64,000 nt of DNA from Lichenicola cladoniae. GTDB lineage: Bacteria; Pseudomonadota; Alphaproteobacteria; Acetobacterales; Acetobacteraceae. The position numbers and the translations under genes were made by a program. The stretch lies in assembly GCF_013201075.1 (NCBI RefSeq), contig NZ_CP053708.1:3973501-4037500 (forward strand), in the 5' to 3' direction. Numbering within the stretch: position 1 is the first letter of the stretch; each line of letters begins with the position of its first letter. Of the stretch, positions 19,416 to 28,375 are shown piece after piece. The notes beneath the pieces are model-generated. The model was given only the letters and a program-made list of their open reading frames with translations. It was not told where the DNA came from and did not search any database.

Positions 19416-20404
19416 TGCCGAACGAGACCCGAACTGCCGCTCCTGCACCGAGTGGGTGGCGGCACGTGTTGCGGATCGTCACGACAAAGATCGAACTGCG
19501 CATGCTGTCGCTGACGCTCGCGGTCATGCTCGTGCTCAGCGTGGCGTCGCCGCATTTCCGGACACTCAACAACCTGTTCAACGCGATGGACCAGTCCGTC
19601 GTGGTCGGGATGGTCGCGCTGGGCCAGACGCTCGTCATCCTGATCGGCGGCATCGACCTGTCGGTCGGTTCGCTGGTCGGGGTGAGCGGCATTGTCATGG
19701 GCCTGTGCCTGCCGACGCTGGGGCTCGGTGGCGGTATCCTGGCCTGCCTGGCAACGGGGGCACTGGCGGGCACCTTCAACGGCCTGGTCACGACATTCGG
19801 CCGCGTGGCGCCCTTCGTCGTCACGCTGGGCATGATGTCGATCGCCCGCAGCCTGTCCTACGTGTTCAGCGGCGCCAGCTCGATCGGCAACATCCCGCCC
19901 GGGCTGGCCTGGCTGTCGAATGCGACGGCGCTCGGACTGCCGCTGAACTTCATCCTGCTGATCGCGGTCTACCTGGCGGCCTGGTGGTTCCTCAGCCGCG
20001 CCAAGGGCGGTCGGACCCTGTATGCAATCGGCTCGAACGTCGCCGCGGCCCGGGTTGCAGGCCTGTCGATCTCGCTCTGGAGCGTGCTGCCCTATATGGT
20101 CGCCGGGCTGATGAGCGGCGTGTCGGCGATCTTCCTCGCGTCGCGCGTGCTGTCGATCGATCCGCTCGGCGGGACGGGACTGGAACTGGATTCGATTGCC
20201 GCCGTGGTGATCGGCGGTGCCTCGCTGTTCGGCGGGCGCGGGTCGATCATCGGCACGCTGTTTGGCGTGTTCATCATGGTCTTCATCCGCAACGGCCTCA
20301 ACCTGCTCGGTGTGTCGCCCTACTGGCAGGGCACCGCGATCGGGTCGATCATCATCGCCGCGGTTCTGCTCGAGCGGATATTCAGCCGCCGCGGCAGGCG
20401 CTGA
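19415..20404 (+). CDS. Sugar ABC transporter permease (RbsC type), operon A
   Basis: Predicted 329-residue inner-membrane permease of the CUT2 family with eight to ten hydrophobic helices. Family hallmarks are present: VILIGGIDLSVGSLVG near residue 75, PFVVTLGMMSIARS, TLYAIGSNVAAARVAG and VVIGGASLFGGRGS near residue 270. It pairs with the ATPase immediately upstream, with which it shares an overlapping stop/start. The start is ATG 19415; the preceding TTG codon is less likely. Confidence 0.9.
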   Translation: MPNETRTAAPAPSGWRHVLRIVTTKIELRMLSLTLAVMLVLSVASPHFRTLNNLFNAMDQSVVVGMVALGQTLVILIGGIDLSVGSLVGVSGIVMGLCLPTLGLGGGILACLATGALAGTFNGLVTTFGRVAPFVVTLGMMSIARSLSYVFSGASSIGNIPPGLAWLSNATALGLPLNFILLIAVYLAAWWFLSRAKGGRTLYAIGSNVAAARVAGLSISLWSVLPYMVAGLMSGVSAIFLASRVLSIDPLGGTGLELDSIAAVVIGGASLFGGRGSIIGTLFGVFIMVFIRNGLNLLGVSPYWQGTAIGSIIIAAVLLERIFSRRGRR

Positions 20405-20429
20405 AACCGGAACGGAAGAGGAAATTCAC

Positions 20430-21434
20430 ATGACCGACCATGGCCACCAGAGCGGCGATCATCCGTTCGGCCGTCACGCGAAACTGCCGCTGGGCGACCT
20501 GCCCGGTTCGCGGTATCCGGTCCCGGCCATCGAATCACGCGACAAGCGCTTTACTGCGCGGCAGGGAAACGCCTGCATCCAGCGCATCGCCACAGGGTTC
20601 CGCTGGGCCGAAGGGCCGGTCTATTTCCCGAATGGCGGCTACCTGCTGTGGAGCGACATCCCGAACAACCGCATCATGCGCTGGCTGGAGGACGACGACC
20701 ATGTCAGCGTCTTTCGTGCCGATAGCCACCATGCCAACGGCAACACGCGCGACCGGCTCGGCCGGCTGCTGACCTGCGAGCACGATACCCGCCGGGTCAC
20801 GCGCACCGAGATCGACGGCACCATCACCGTGCTGATGGACCGCCATGACGGCAAGCGCCTGAACGCCCCGAACGACATCGTCGTCGCCAATGACGGGGCG
20901 ATCTGGTTCACCGATCCGGGCTACGGCATCGATGGGCCATACGAGGGGCATCGCGCTGAGTCGGAGATCGGCCGCCACGTGTATCGGCTGGATCCTGCGA
21001 CCGGAAAAGCCACGGTGGTCGCGAACGACTTCCATCGTCCGAACGGGCTCGCCTTCTCGCCGGACGAGCAGCTTCTGTATGTCGTGGATAGCGGGATCAC
21101 CCATGGCGGTCCGGCGCATATCCGGGTGTTCGACGTCGCCGGCGGAACGCTCCGGAACGGACGTATCTTTGCCGAGGATTTCGCGCCGGGCTTTACCGAC
21201 GGTCTCCGGGTCGATGCCGACGGCAACGTCTGGTGCAGCATGGGATGGGCCGATCCGGAGGAAGACGGCGTGCGGTGCTACGCGCCGGATGGCGACCTGA
21301 TCGGTAAGGTGCATCTGCCGGAAGGCTGCGCGAATTTGTGTTTCGGCGGCAGGAAAGGACACCGGCTCTTCATGACCGCGAGCACGTCCGTCTATGCGCT
21401 CTACCTCAACACGACAGGGGTCGCTGGCCGCTAA
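20430..21434 (+). CDS. SMP-30/gluconolactonase family sugar lactonase, operon A
   Basis: Predicted 334-residue six-bladed beta-propeller lactonase, which opens sugar-acid lactones to the free acid. The metal-binding positions of the family are visible: Glu in RWAEGPVYF, Asn in NAPNDIVV and in RPNGLAFSPDE, and Asp in GLRVDADGNVWCS. The ATG at 20430 has GGAAGAGGAAAT before it. No signal peptide is seen, so it is likely cytoplasmic. Its place at the end of a sugar transporter operon suggests an oxidative route (aldose to lactone to aldonate). The matching dehydrogenase may be the SDR of convergent operon B. Confidence 0.9.
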   Translation: MTDHGHQSGDHPFGRHAKLPLGDLPGSRYPVPAIESRDKRFTARQGNACIQRIATGFRWAEGPVYFPNGGYLLWSDIPNNRIMRWLEDDDHVSVFRADSHHANGNTRDRLGRLLTCEHDTRRVTRTEIDGTITVLMDRHDGKRLNAPNDIVVANDGAIWFTDPGYGIDGPYEGHRAESEIGRHVYRLDPATGKATVVANDFHRPNGLAFSPDEQLLYVVDSGITHGGPAHIRVFDVAGGTLRNGRIFAEDFAPGFTDGLRVDADGNVWCSMGWADPEEDGVRCYAPDGDLIGKVHLPEGCANLCFGGRKGHRLFMTASTSVYALYLNTTGVAGR

Positions 21435-21451
21435 GGAGTAGGTTTGCGGGG

Positions 21452-21476
21452 GAGCATGAGGCCCTGCCCCATGCTC
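21452..21476. terminator. Terminator-like hairpin between operons A and B
   Basis: GAGCATG and CATGCTC (7-bp perfect stem, 11-base loop) followed by TCTT. It lies in the 79-bp gap where the two convergent operons end, so it could serve both. Confidence 0.5.
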
Positions 21477-21513
21477 TCTTCCGGTCGTGCGGCTCCGTAC
21501 GGCGCGGAAAGGC

Positions 21514-22284
21514 TCACTGCGCCAGGTAGCCGCCATCGACCGGAAGCACCGCGCCCGTGATGAAGGATGCATCGTCCGAGGCCAGGAACAGGATCGCCTG
21601 GGCGACCTCGGCTGGACGGCCGAGACGAGCCATCGGATGCCTCGCCTTGATGTCGTCGACATAGGCGTCGGAAAGCTTCTTGACCGCTTCGGTGGTGATC
21701 GTGCCGGGCGCCACCGCATTCACACGGATGCCCCGCGTCGCCAGTTCGACCGCCAAGTGCTTGGTGATGCCGGATGCAACGAACTTTGCCGGCCCATAAA
21801 CTGCCTGGCCTTTCTGCCCGGCCTCGCCGGAGATCGACGACAGGCACACGATTGCGCCGCCACCGGACTGGAGCATGGCTTCCGCAGCGAACTTGCAGGT
21901 CAGGAACATGCCGCGCCCGTCGATCGCCATGACATGGTCGAAATCCTCGGCCGTGGCCGTCAGCAGATCGAGTTCCGGTATGATGCCGGCATTGGCAACC
22001 AGCACGTCCAGGCGACCGAATCCATCGACCGCTTCCGCGACCATCGCGCGCGCATCGTCATTCTTGGAGACATCGCCCACGAAGCTGCGCACCTCGGCGC
22101 CCGAGCCGGCAATGGCTGCACGCAGCTCCTCGAGCCGCGGCGCATCGATATCGTTGATGACGAGACGCGCACCTTCGGCCGCGAACAGCAGCGCGGTGGC
22201 CCGGCCGATGCCGTTGGAGGCGCCGGTGATCACGGCAACCTTGTCCTTCATGCGTCCAAGCCCGCGCGGAAGCTCTGCAGTCAT
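21514..22284 (-). CDS. SDR family oxidoreductase (glucose/sugar dehydrogenase-like), operon B
   Basis: Predicted 256-residue NAD(P)-dependent short-chain dehydrogenase. The cofactor motif is TGASNGIGRA near residue 20, NAG is present, catalytic Ser is in SSISGEAG, and the YGPAK motif supplies Tyr and Lys. The C-terminal GGYLAQ is usual for the family. The ATG at 22284 has AAGGAGAA upstream. Last gene of operon B after the binding protein, ATPase and permease. It probably oxidises the imported sugar or polyol; the exact substrate cannot be read from the sequence. Confidence 0.88.
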   Translation of the reverse strand: MTAELPRGLGRMKDKVAVITGASNGIGRATALLFAAEGARLVINDIDAPRLEELRAAIAGSGAEVRSFVGDVSKNDDARAMVAEAVDGFGRLDVLVANAGIIPELDLLTATAEDFDHVMAIDGRGMFLTCKFAAEAMLQSGGGAIVCLSSISGEAGQKGQAVYGPAKFVASGITKHLAVELATRGIRVNAVAPGTITTEAVKKLSDAYVDDIKARHPMARLGRPAEVAQAILFLASDDASFITGAVLPVDGGYLAQ

Positions 22285-22324
22285 GGTGTGTTCTCCTTCG
22301 TGAGGCAGGGGTGGGCGTGGCGCC

Positions 22325-23311
22325 TCAGCCTCCACGCCGTTTCTGATTGAGGCTGTCGATGAGCACGGCGCCGAAAATGACCGCGCCCTGGATGAACTGG
22401 ACCCAGAACGGCTGCACGTTCTTGAGCGTCAGGCCGTTATTGATCAGGCCGATGATGAGCACGCCGAGCAGCGTTCCGAGGATGCTGCCCTTGCCGCCGA
22501 ACAGCGATGCGCCGCCGATCACCACCGCGGCGATGGCATTCAGTTCGAGACCGGTGGCGGCGATCGGTTGCGCGCTGTCGAGCCGGCCCGCGAGGATGAC
22601 GCCGCCGAGCCCGGCCAGCGCACCGCTGATGATGTAAACGATCGCCAGGGTACGGCCGACCGGGATACCGGCCAGGCGTGCGGCGTCGCGATTGCCACCG
22701 ACCGCATACACTTCTGCGCCGAACACCGTGCGCGCCAGCACGAGCCCGGCGACCAGGAAAACGCCCAGGGTTATCAGGGCGGCAACAGGGATCGCACCGA
22801 TGTTGCCGCCGCCGATGTTGTCGAACGCGTCGGGGAACGAGAAAATCGTGTTCCCGTTGGTGACGATGAAGGCAAGCCCACGCGCCATTGCCAGAACCGC
22901 CAGGCTGACGATGAACGGGCTCATGTTCAGGGTGGTGACCGCGAAGGCGATGAAGCTGCCCGAGAGCGCGCCGATGGCGATCCCGATCATGACGCCCACC
23001 ACCACCGGCACGTGCGCATTCAGCGCCAGTCCCGCCATGACGCCCGAGAACGCGACGACGGAGCCGACCGAAAGATCGATCCCGCCGGTCACGATGACGA
23101 ACGTCTCGCCGACCGCCACCACCCCGATCAGCGAACTCGCCAGCAGGATGGAGAGCAGGTTGGCCGAGGTGAGGAAGGCAGGCGTGGTCAGTGCGAGGTA
23201 GAGCGAAATTCCGACGAACCCGACCACGATCGTCAGTTCGTTGACGGCACGGGTAAACGAGCGAAATCCGAAGCGGCGATCCTGCGTGACCTGAGCCTGA
23301 ACGGGTTCCAT
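22325..23311 (-). CDS. Sugar ABC transporter permease (RbsC type), operon B
   Basis: Predicted 328-residue CUT2 permease with about eight to ten membrane helices. Hallmarks: VIVTGGIDLSVGSVVA near residue 75, MSPFIVSLAVLAMARG, VYAVGGNRDAARLAGI and VVIGGASLFGGKGS. The ATG at 23311 is chosen because the long open stretch upstream overlaps the ATPase gene and has no membrane-protein character. It lies 29 bp downstream of the ATPase stop in a tight operon. Confidence 0.9.
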   Translation of the reverse strand: MEPVQAQVTQDRRFGFRSFTRAVNELTIVVGFVGISLYLALTTPAFLTSANLLSILLASSLIGVVAVGETFVIVTGGIDLSVGSVVAFSGVMAGLALNAHVPVVVGVMIGIAIGALSGSFIAFAVTTLNMSPFIVSLAVLAMARGLAFIVTNGNTIFSFPDAFDNIGGGNIGAIPVAALITLGVFLVAGLVLARTVFGAEVYAVGGNRDAARLAGIPVGRTLAIVYIISGALAGLGGVILAGRLDSAQPIAATGLELNAIAAVVIGGASLFGGKGSILGTLLGVLIIGLINNGLTLKNVQPFWVQFIQGAVIFGAVLIDSLNQKRRGG

Positions 23312-23340
23312 GACCTGGCCTTCTGGTGGGAGGCTTCGCA

Positions 23341-24828
23341 TCAGCCGAGGGCCGCGAGCTGCATGACCCGCTCCTGGCTGAACTCGTCGCGTGGCACGGC
23401 GCCGGCGAGGCGGCCGGCGCGCATGACCAGGATCCGGTCGCTGATGCCCAGCAGCTCTATCATATCGGAGGAGACCACGAGTATCGCACCACCCTGTTCG
23501 GCAAGATTGTTGATCAGACGATAGACTTCGATTTTTGCACCGACATCGATACCGCGTGTCGGCTCGTCGAGCAGGAAGATGCGCGGGTGCGTCGTCAAGG
23601 CACGGCCGAGCACGATCTTCTGCTGGTTTCCGCCCGACAGCGACCGGACCGTCTGCCGGATGTTGGGCGTGCGAATACGAAGGGACTTCACCGCGTCGTC
23701 GGCAAGGCGATCCATCCGGCGGGGGACCAGGATGCTTTTGAGCCATGAGAGCTTCGGTAGCGTAGACAGCGCGACGTTGCTGCGCACCGAGAACGGCATG
23801 ACCAGGCCCTCCCCCTTGCGATCCTCCGGGACCAGCGCCACGCCCGCGGCAATCGCATCCCGCGGAGACCGGATCCGGACGTCGCGGGCGTTGATTTTTA
23901 TGCTGCCATGGCTTGCTGCCAGCGCACCGTAGATGGTCTTGAGCACCTCGGTACGGCCGGCGCCGATCAGTCCGCCGACGCCCACGACCTCGCCGGCCCG
24001 GACGGTGAAGGACACATCAGCAAAACGTCCGGTGGAACTCAACCCCGAGACATCCAGCAGCACTTCCCCGAGGACGGCATGCCGCTCGGGAAACAGCGCC
24101 TCGATCGGACGGTTGACCATCGCCTGGATCAGCGCGGGTTCGGTCCAGGCCTGTGTCGGGCGCGTGTCGACGGCCGATCCGTCGCGAAGCACCATGATCC
24201 GGTCGCAGACCTCGAACACTTCTTCGAGATGATGGCTGATGAAGACCAGCCCGACTCCCTCCGCGCGCAAGGTTGCGACAGTGGCGAACAGGATCTTCTG
24301 TTCCGCGGTGGTCAGTGTGGCGGTCGGCTCATCCATGACGATGACCCGGGCCTTGCGGGATAATGCTCGCGCGATCTCGACAAGCTGTTGCTGCGCGATA
24401 CCGAGAGTGCGAACGCGCGTCTGCGGCGCGACGGTCAGGCCGACCCGCGCAAGCAGGGATTTCGCGGACCGGTTCAACACTGTGCGGCGAACCGCCCCCA
24501 GTGCATTGCGAGGCAGATGCCCGAGAAAGATATTCTCGGCAACCGATCGCTCCGGAATGAGACTGAGTTCCTGATGAATGACGATGATGCCGGCGTCGAG
24601 GGAGTCCCGCGGGCTTTTCGGCGAGAAGATGCCGCCGGTCAGCAGCATCTCCCCGGTATCGGCGGAATAGACTCCAGCCAGTATCTTCATCAACGTGGAC
24701 TTGCCAGCGCCGTTCTCGCCGACGATGCCAAGCACCTCGCCAGCGTCGAGCGAAAGGCTGACCTCGTTCAACGCCTTTACGCCCGGAAAGCCCTTCGAAA
24801 TGCCACGCATTTCGAGCAATGACGTCAT
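23341..24828 (-). CDS. Sugar ABC transporter ATPase (RbsA type), operon B
   Basis: Predicted 495-residue tandem ATPase of normal length. First domain: Walker A GENGAGKST, Q-loop IHQELSL, signature LGIAQQQLVEIARA, Walker B VIVMDEPTATLT. Second domain: GLIGAGRTE, LSGGNQQKIVLGRA and IFLLDEPTRGIDVGAK. The start ATG at 24828 follows AGGG. It lies 30 bp downstream of the binding-protein gene. Together with its neighbours it forms a complete ribose-type importer. Confidence 0.92.
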   Translation of the reverse strand: MTSLLEMRGISKGFPGVKALNEVSLSLDAGEVLGIVGENGAGKSTLMKILAGVYSADTGEMLLTGGIFSPKSPRDSLDAGIIVIHQELSLIPERSVAENIFLGHLPRNALGAVRRTVLNRSAKSLLARVGLTVAPQTRVRTLGIAQQQLVEIARALSRKARVIVMDEPTATLTTAEQKILFATVATLRAEGVGLVFISHHLEEVFEVCDRIMVLRDGSAVDTRPTQAWTEPALIQAMVNRPIEALFPERHAVLGEVLLDVSGLSSTGRFADVSFTVRAGEVVGVGGLIGAGRTEVLKTIYGALAASHGSIKINARDVRIRSPRDAIAAGVALVPEDRKGEGLVMPFSVRSNVALSTLPKLSWLKSILVPRRMDRLADDAVKSLRIRTPNIRQTVRSLSGGNQQKIVLGRALTTHPRIFLLDEPTRGIDVGAKIEVYRLINNLAEQGGAILVVSSDMIELLGISDRILVMRAGRLAGAVPRDEFSQERVMQLAALG

Positions 24829-24858
24829 GGCCAGACCCTATCCTACCGGCGGTTTGGC

Positions 24859-25872
24859 CTAGTGACTGATCTCGTCGCCCCAGAGGCCGTAGGATTTCGC
24901 AGCTGCGCTGTCGATCGTGGCCTTGGTGATCAACAAATGCGGCCAGAACTGGTGGGCCGGGATCTTGGACTTGTCGCCGTGCAGATAGGCTTCGACATAG
25001 TTCACCGACTGCTGCGCCATGGTGACCGGATTCTGCGACAAGGTCGCGTCCATCTGGCCGCGCCGGATGCTGCTCAAGGCCTGCTCAGTGCCGTCGATCC
25101 CGATGACGACGATATGCTTGGGATCGCCGATCGGCTTGAAGCGGTTGGCCTGGCGAATGGCACGTACGACACCCACCGCATTGTCGTCGTTTCCGTTGAA
25201 CACCGCGTCGATGTCGTTATGCGCGGCCAGCAGCTGGGTGGTGATGTTGAACGCCTTGTCCGCGTCGAAATCGGCGGCCTGACGCGCTACCAGCTTCAAG
25301 CCCGGGTTGTCCTTCTGCAGCGCCTCGAACTCGGTCGCGAAACCGCGCTCCCGGTCGTCGCCGGCCGTGGTTCCGAGCAATCCCTCGAGATCGACCACGT
25401 TGCCTTTGACCGATCCGTAACGCTGCTTGAGCTGGTCCGCGATGAAGTCCGCACCTTCCTTGCCCAGCGCCTTGTTGTCGGTTTCGAGGAAGTTCACCTG
25501 GCAGCCACCACAGGCGGCGCCGCGATCGAGCGTAAAGACGGGGATGCCCTTCTTGTTCGCTTCCTTCACCACCGGCACGATCGAGTTCGCATTGATCGGA
25601 TTCAGGATGAGTGCGGCGACATGCTGGTTGATCAGGTCGGTGACCTGGTTGGTCTGGGTGTTCGCGTCGCCATTGGCGCTGGTGTTGATGAGTTTCAGAT
25701 CCGGATGAGCGGCGATACCGGACTGCACGCCCTTCGTCATCCCCTGGAAGAACGGGTTCGCCAGCGTTGCAACACTCAGCCCGATCAGGTCGGCGGCATG
25801 TCCGGCCGAGGCTCCGCACAAGGATGCCGCGGAGACAGCCGCGGCAGCGAGGTAGTTTCTTATCTTCGACAT
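24859..25872 (-). CDS. Sugar ABC transporter substrate-binding protein (ribose type), operon B
   Basis: Predicted 337-residue periplasmic binding protein with a Sec-type signal (KIRNYLAAAAVSAASLCGAS, cleavage after GHA). Ribose-binding hallmarks: TLANPFFQGMTKGVQ near the N-terminus, ALILNPINANSIVP, VFTLDRGA, DAVFNGNDDNAVG and IVVIGIDGTEQAL. The sequence closely follows the RbsB pattern, so ribose or a related pentose is a fair guess. The ATG at 25872 follows GGGGGA. First gene of operon B, behind an unusually AT-rich leader (25878-25899). Confidence 0.9.
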   Translation of the reverse strand: MSKIRNYLAAAAVSAASLCGASAGHAADLIGLSVATLANPFFQGMTKGVQSGIAAHPDLKLINTSANGDANTQTNQVTDLINQHVAALILNPINANSIVPVVKEANKKGIPVFTLDRGAACGGCQVNFLETDNKALGKEGADFIADQLKQRYGSVKGNVVDLEGLLGTTAGDDRERGFATEFEALQKDNPGLKLVARQAADFDADKAFNITTQLLAAHNDIDAVFNGNDDNAVGVVRAIRQANRFKPIGDPKHIVVIGIDGTEQALSSIRRGQMDATLSQNPVTMAQQSVNYVEAYLHGDKSKIPAHQFWPHLLITKATIDSAAAKSYGLWGDEISH

Positions 25873-26148
25873 GGATCCCCCAATTATCATTTTATTATTA
25901 TGTTGATGACCTGGACGTGGCGCCTCGTTGATCCTGTTTCTGGTCCTTTTTGTTTTGCGGAAGCGCCGGAGTTTTGAAGGCAGCGGCCTGAAAGCGAACG
26001 GGGCGTCTTATCCCGTTCCTGGCTCTCTGCCGATCAAACAATATGCTGCACTGCAAAAACACCGAACCGGCAATCCACTGAACATGCCCGATGACACAGG
26101 GGACTCGCGGACCGACATTTTCTACTCCGGACTATGCGATGGAAAACC

Positions 26149-26157
26149 TGTATGACA
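26149..26157. promoter_or_regulatory. Candidate GntR/FadR-type operator, copy 2
   Basis: TGTATGACA is the reverse complement of the site at 15841-15849 and fits NGTNNNACN. It lies 277 bp upstream of operon B and overlaps an ACACG/CGTGT inverted repeat. Confidence 0.35.
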
Positions 26158-26500
26158 CGTTTAGCGTGTTTGTGGGCCGGTGCAAGCCGGTTTCGATCGC
26201 GCGGAAGCAGTCCGGATGCCATTCAAAGTGTGTCTTGGCCAGATGCTGCGCCAATGGGGTTTGCCGGAGCGAAAGCTCGCCTGACCGGGAGGCAGTTGCG
26301 GCCTGGGCTGCCACCGGCAAGGGGGCATCACGCAGCTGAACAGCAACTCGCCGGCGCTGCGGTTCGATGCGTTGCGACTGGGCCTGGAGTTCACCCGGAA
26401 GCCACGCGTGCGGGAGGCTGGACGGCAATCGGCCGGACGATTTGCGCTTGAAGCGAAACCCGTCCGATCTCTGAGCGAGTTACCGAAAGATAAGGGTATC

Positions 26501-26511
26501 GAAACGGTTTC
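26501..26511. promoter_or_regulatory. LacI-like palindrome upstream of gnd
   Basis: GAAACGGTTTC is an odd-centred palindrome resembling LacI-family operators, about 317 bp before the gnd start. No LacI gene is in the window. Confidence 0.25.
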
Positions 26512-26827
26512 ATCTGCGCGTGCTTGTCGGCTCTTCGTCCAATGATGCGCAGGGCGCGCCTGAACATAAACGTGCACCAGCTATGGTGAGAGTTACTGGA
26601 ACCACGGACTGAAGTTGCTCGCTGTTTGGCTTCTTTTCAGAATTGGGCCTTCGCCGACCGGATTGCCCGCATCTCCTTCGCAGCCTGGTTCCGCATCGAC
26701 CTGTGCGAACAAGATAGAACGGCTTCTCGTGACATTCGCGGGGGTACTGCTTCCGCCCGATGTGAATTCGGTGCATCTGATCGGATGAGCCGGCGTTCGT
26801 ACGGCAACGTAACTGGAGGGAGATGAT

Positions 26828-28261
26828 ATGACGGAATTGGCAGATATCGGCGTGACGGGCCTCGCGGTCATGGGCGCGAACCTCGCACGCAATGCTGCGC
26901 GCAAGGGTTTTCGCGTCGCATTGAACAACCGCAGCAACGAGAAGACCGAGACATTGCTCGCCGAGCATGGTCAAGAGGGCTCGTTCATCGGCTCCAGCAC
27001 GATTGCCGAGTTCGTCGCGAGCCTGGCGAAGCCGCGCGTCGTCCTGATCATGGTCAAGGCCGGCAAGCCGGTCGACATCGTCATCGACGAGTTGCTCGAA
27101 CATATGGAGCCCGAGGACATCATCGTCGATGGTGGTAATTCGCTGTTCGAGGATACGCGCAGACGCGAGAAGACCGTGTCCGACCGGGGCCTGCACTTCG
27201 TCGGCATGGGCGTGTCCGGCGGCGAGGAGGGTGCGCTCGAAGGACCGAGCATGATGCCCGGCGGCACCCGGCAGGCCTGGGATCGCATCGCGCCGATATT
27301 CACCAAGATGGCGGTCAGCGTCGACGGCTTGCCGTGCTGCGCGCTGATGGGCCCGGACGGTGCCGGCCACTACGTCAAGATGGTGCATAACGGCATCGAA
27401 TATGCCGACATGCAGCTGATCACGGAGGCCTACGACCTGCTCCGGACGGTGTATGGCCGCAGTGCCGCGGAGATCGGCGAGATCTTTGCCGGCTGGAAGA
27501 CAGGTGACCTGGATTCCTACCTGATCGAGATCACCGCCGCCGTGCTCGCCAAGCAGGACCCGCAGGGCAAGGGTGCCCTCGTGGACATGATCCGCGACGA
27601 GGCGGAACAGAAGGGGACCGGCCGCTGGACTGCCCAGTCGGCGCTCGAGCTGGGCGTGCCGATCACCGCAATCACCGAGGCGGTGTTCGCACGGGCCCTG
27701 TCCGGGCGTCCGGAGCAGCGACGTGCCGCGGAAGCGACGCTGGGTGGTATGCGCGGCGGTACGCTCGAGGCCGGACAGGCGGAAATCGACAAAATCCGCG
27801 ACGCGCTCTACGCCTCGAAGATCGTCGCCTATGCCCAGGGCTTCGAGCAGCTGACGGTGGCATCCAAACAGTATAACTGGGATCTCGATCTCGGCCTGAT
27901 CGCCACCATCTGGCGGGGTGGCTGCATTATCCGGGCCAGCTTCCTGGACCGGATCCGCGAGGGTTATGCATCCCATCCGGATGCGCAGAGCCTGTTGCTG
28001 CAGGAGTATTTCAGCGCGGCGGTGCTCAAGGCGGAGCAGGCCTGGCGCGACGTGGTGGTGGTGGCCGTGCAGCATGGCGTCGCCGTGCCGGCATTCGCCT
28101 CTTCGCTTGCCTATTACGACGGTCTGCGTCGAACACGGGGTCCGGCTAACCTGCTGCAAGGCCTGCGCGACTATTTCGGAGCGCACACCTACCGGCGCAC
28201 CGACCAGGAAGGCAGCTTCCATATCCGCTGGTCGCAGGACGGCACGGAGGTCAAGAGCTAG
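26828..28261 (+). CDS. gnd: 6-phosphogluconate dehydrogenase, decarboxylating
   Basis: Predicted 477-residue enzyme converting 6-phosphogluconate to ribulose-5-phosphate with CO2 and NAD(P)H, in the oxidative pentose phosphate pathway. It has the full-length form of the family. Motifs: dinucleotide site GLAVMGANLARN, VSGGEEGALEGPSMMPGG, the catalytic Lys region GAGHYVKMVHNGIEY, and the C-terminal YFGAHTY with RRTD. The ATG at 26828 follows GGAGGGAG. It is transcribed alone and ends at a strong terminator. Its product feeds the same pool as the RpiA and kinase of operon C. Confidence 0.96.
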   Translation: MTELADIGVTGLAVMGANLARNAARKGFRVALNNRSNEKTETLLAEHGQEGSFIGSSTIAEFVASLAKPRVVLIMVKAGKPVDIVIDELLEHMEPEDIIVDGGNSLFEDTRRREKTVSDRGLHFVGMGVSGGEEGALEGPSMMPGGTRQAWDRIAPIFTKMAVSVDGLPCCALMGPDGAGHYVKMVHNGIEYADMQLITEAYDLLRTVYGRSAAEIGEIFAGWKTGDLDSYLIEITAAVLAKQDPQGKGALVDMIRDEAEQKGTGRWTAQSALELGVPITAITEAVFARALSGRPEQRRAAEATLGGMRGGTLEAGQAEIDKIRDALYASKIVAYAQGFEQLTVASKQYNWDLDLGLIATIWRGGCIIRASFLDRIREGYASHPDAQSLLLQEYFSAAVLKAEQAWRDVVVVAVQHGVAVPAFASSLAYYDGLRRTRGPANLLQGLRDYFGAHTYRRTDQEGSFHIRWSQDGTEVKS

Positions 28262-28313
28262 AGGGCGTCATGCAACCGTGCAGCATGATCGGACATACTT
28301 GCGGACGATGACA

Positions 28314-28349
28314 GGCAGTCGATGCCCCCACTCCGGGGCATCGACTGCC
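28314..28349. terminator. Strong bidirectional terminator hairpin
   Basis: A perfect 15-bp stem (28314-28328 and 28335-28349, arms GGCAGTCGATGCCCC and its complement) with a 6-base loop, followed by TTCTT. It lies between convergent gnd and the alcohol dehydrogenase gene. Confidence 0.85.
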
Positions 28350-28375
28350 GTTCTTACCGGCCTGCCTCGACTGGC

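Larger units (their letters stand above)
25873..26827. other. Long divergent region between operon B and gnd
   Basis: About 955 bp with no gene I can support. It contains an AT-rich tract just before operon B (25878-25899), a FadR-type site at 26149-26157 beside an inverted repeat (ACACG at 26155-26159, CGTGT at 26165-26169), and a GAAACGGTTTC palindrome at 26501-26511. Short frames around 26218-26530 look like possible gene debris but have no recognisable domain. Confidence 0.45.

Noticed and set aside
26218-26530. Possible decayed gene in the gnd leader
   Set aside because: A readable stretch exists in one frame (26320-26545 region), but I recognise no family and find no start or ribosome-binding site that supports a gene.
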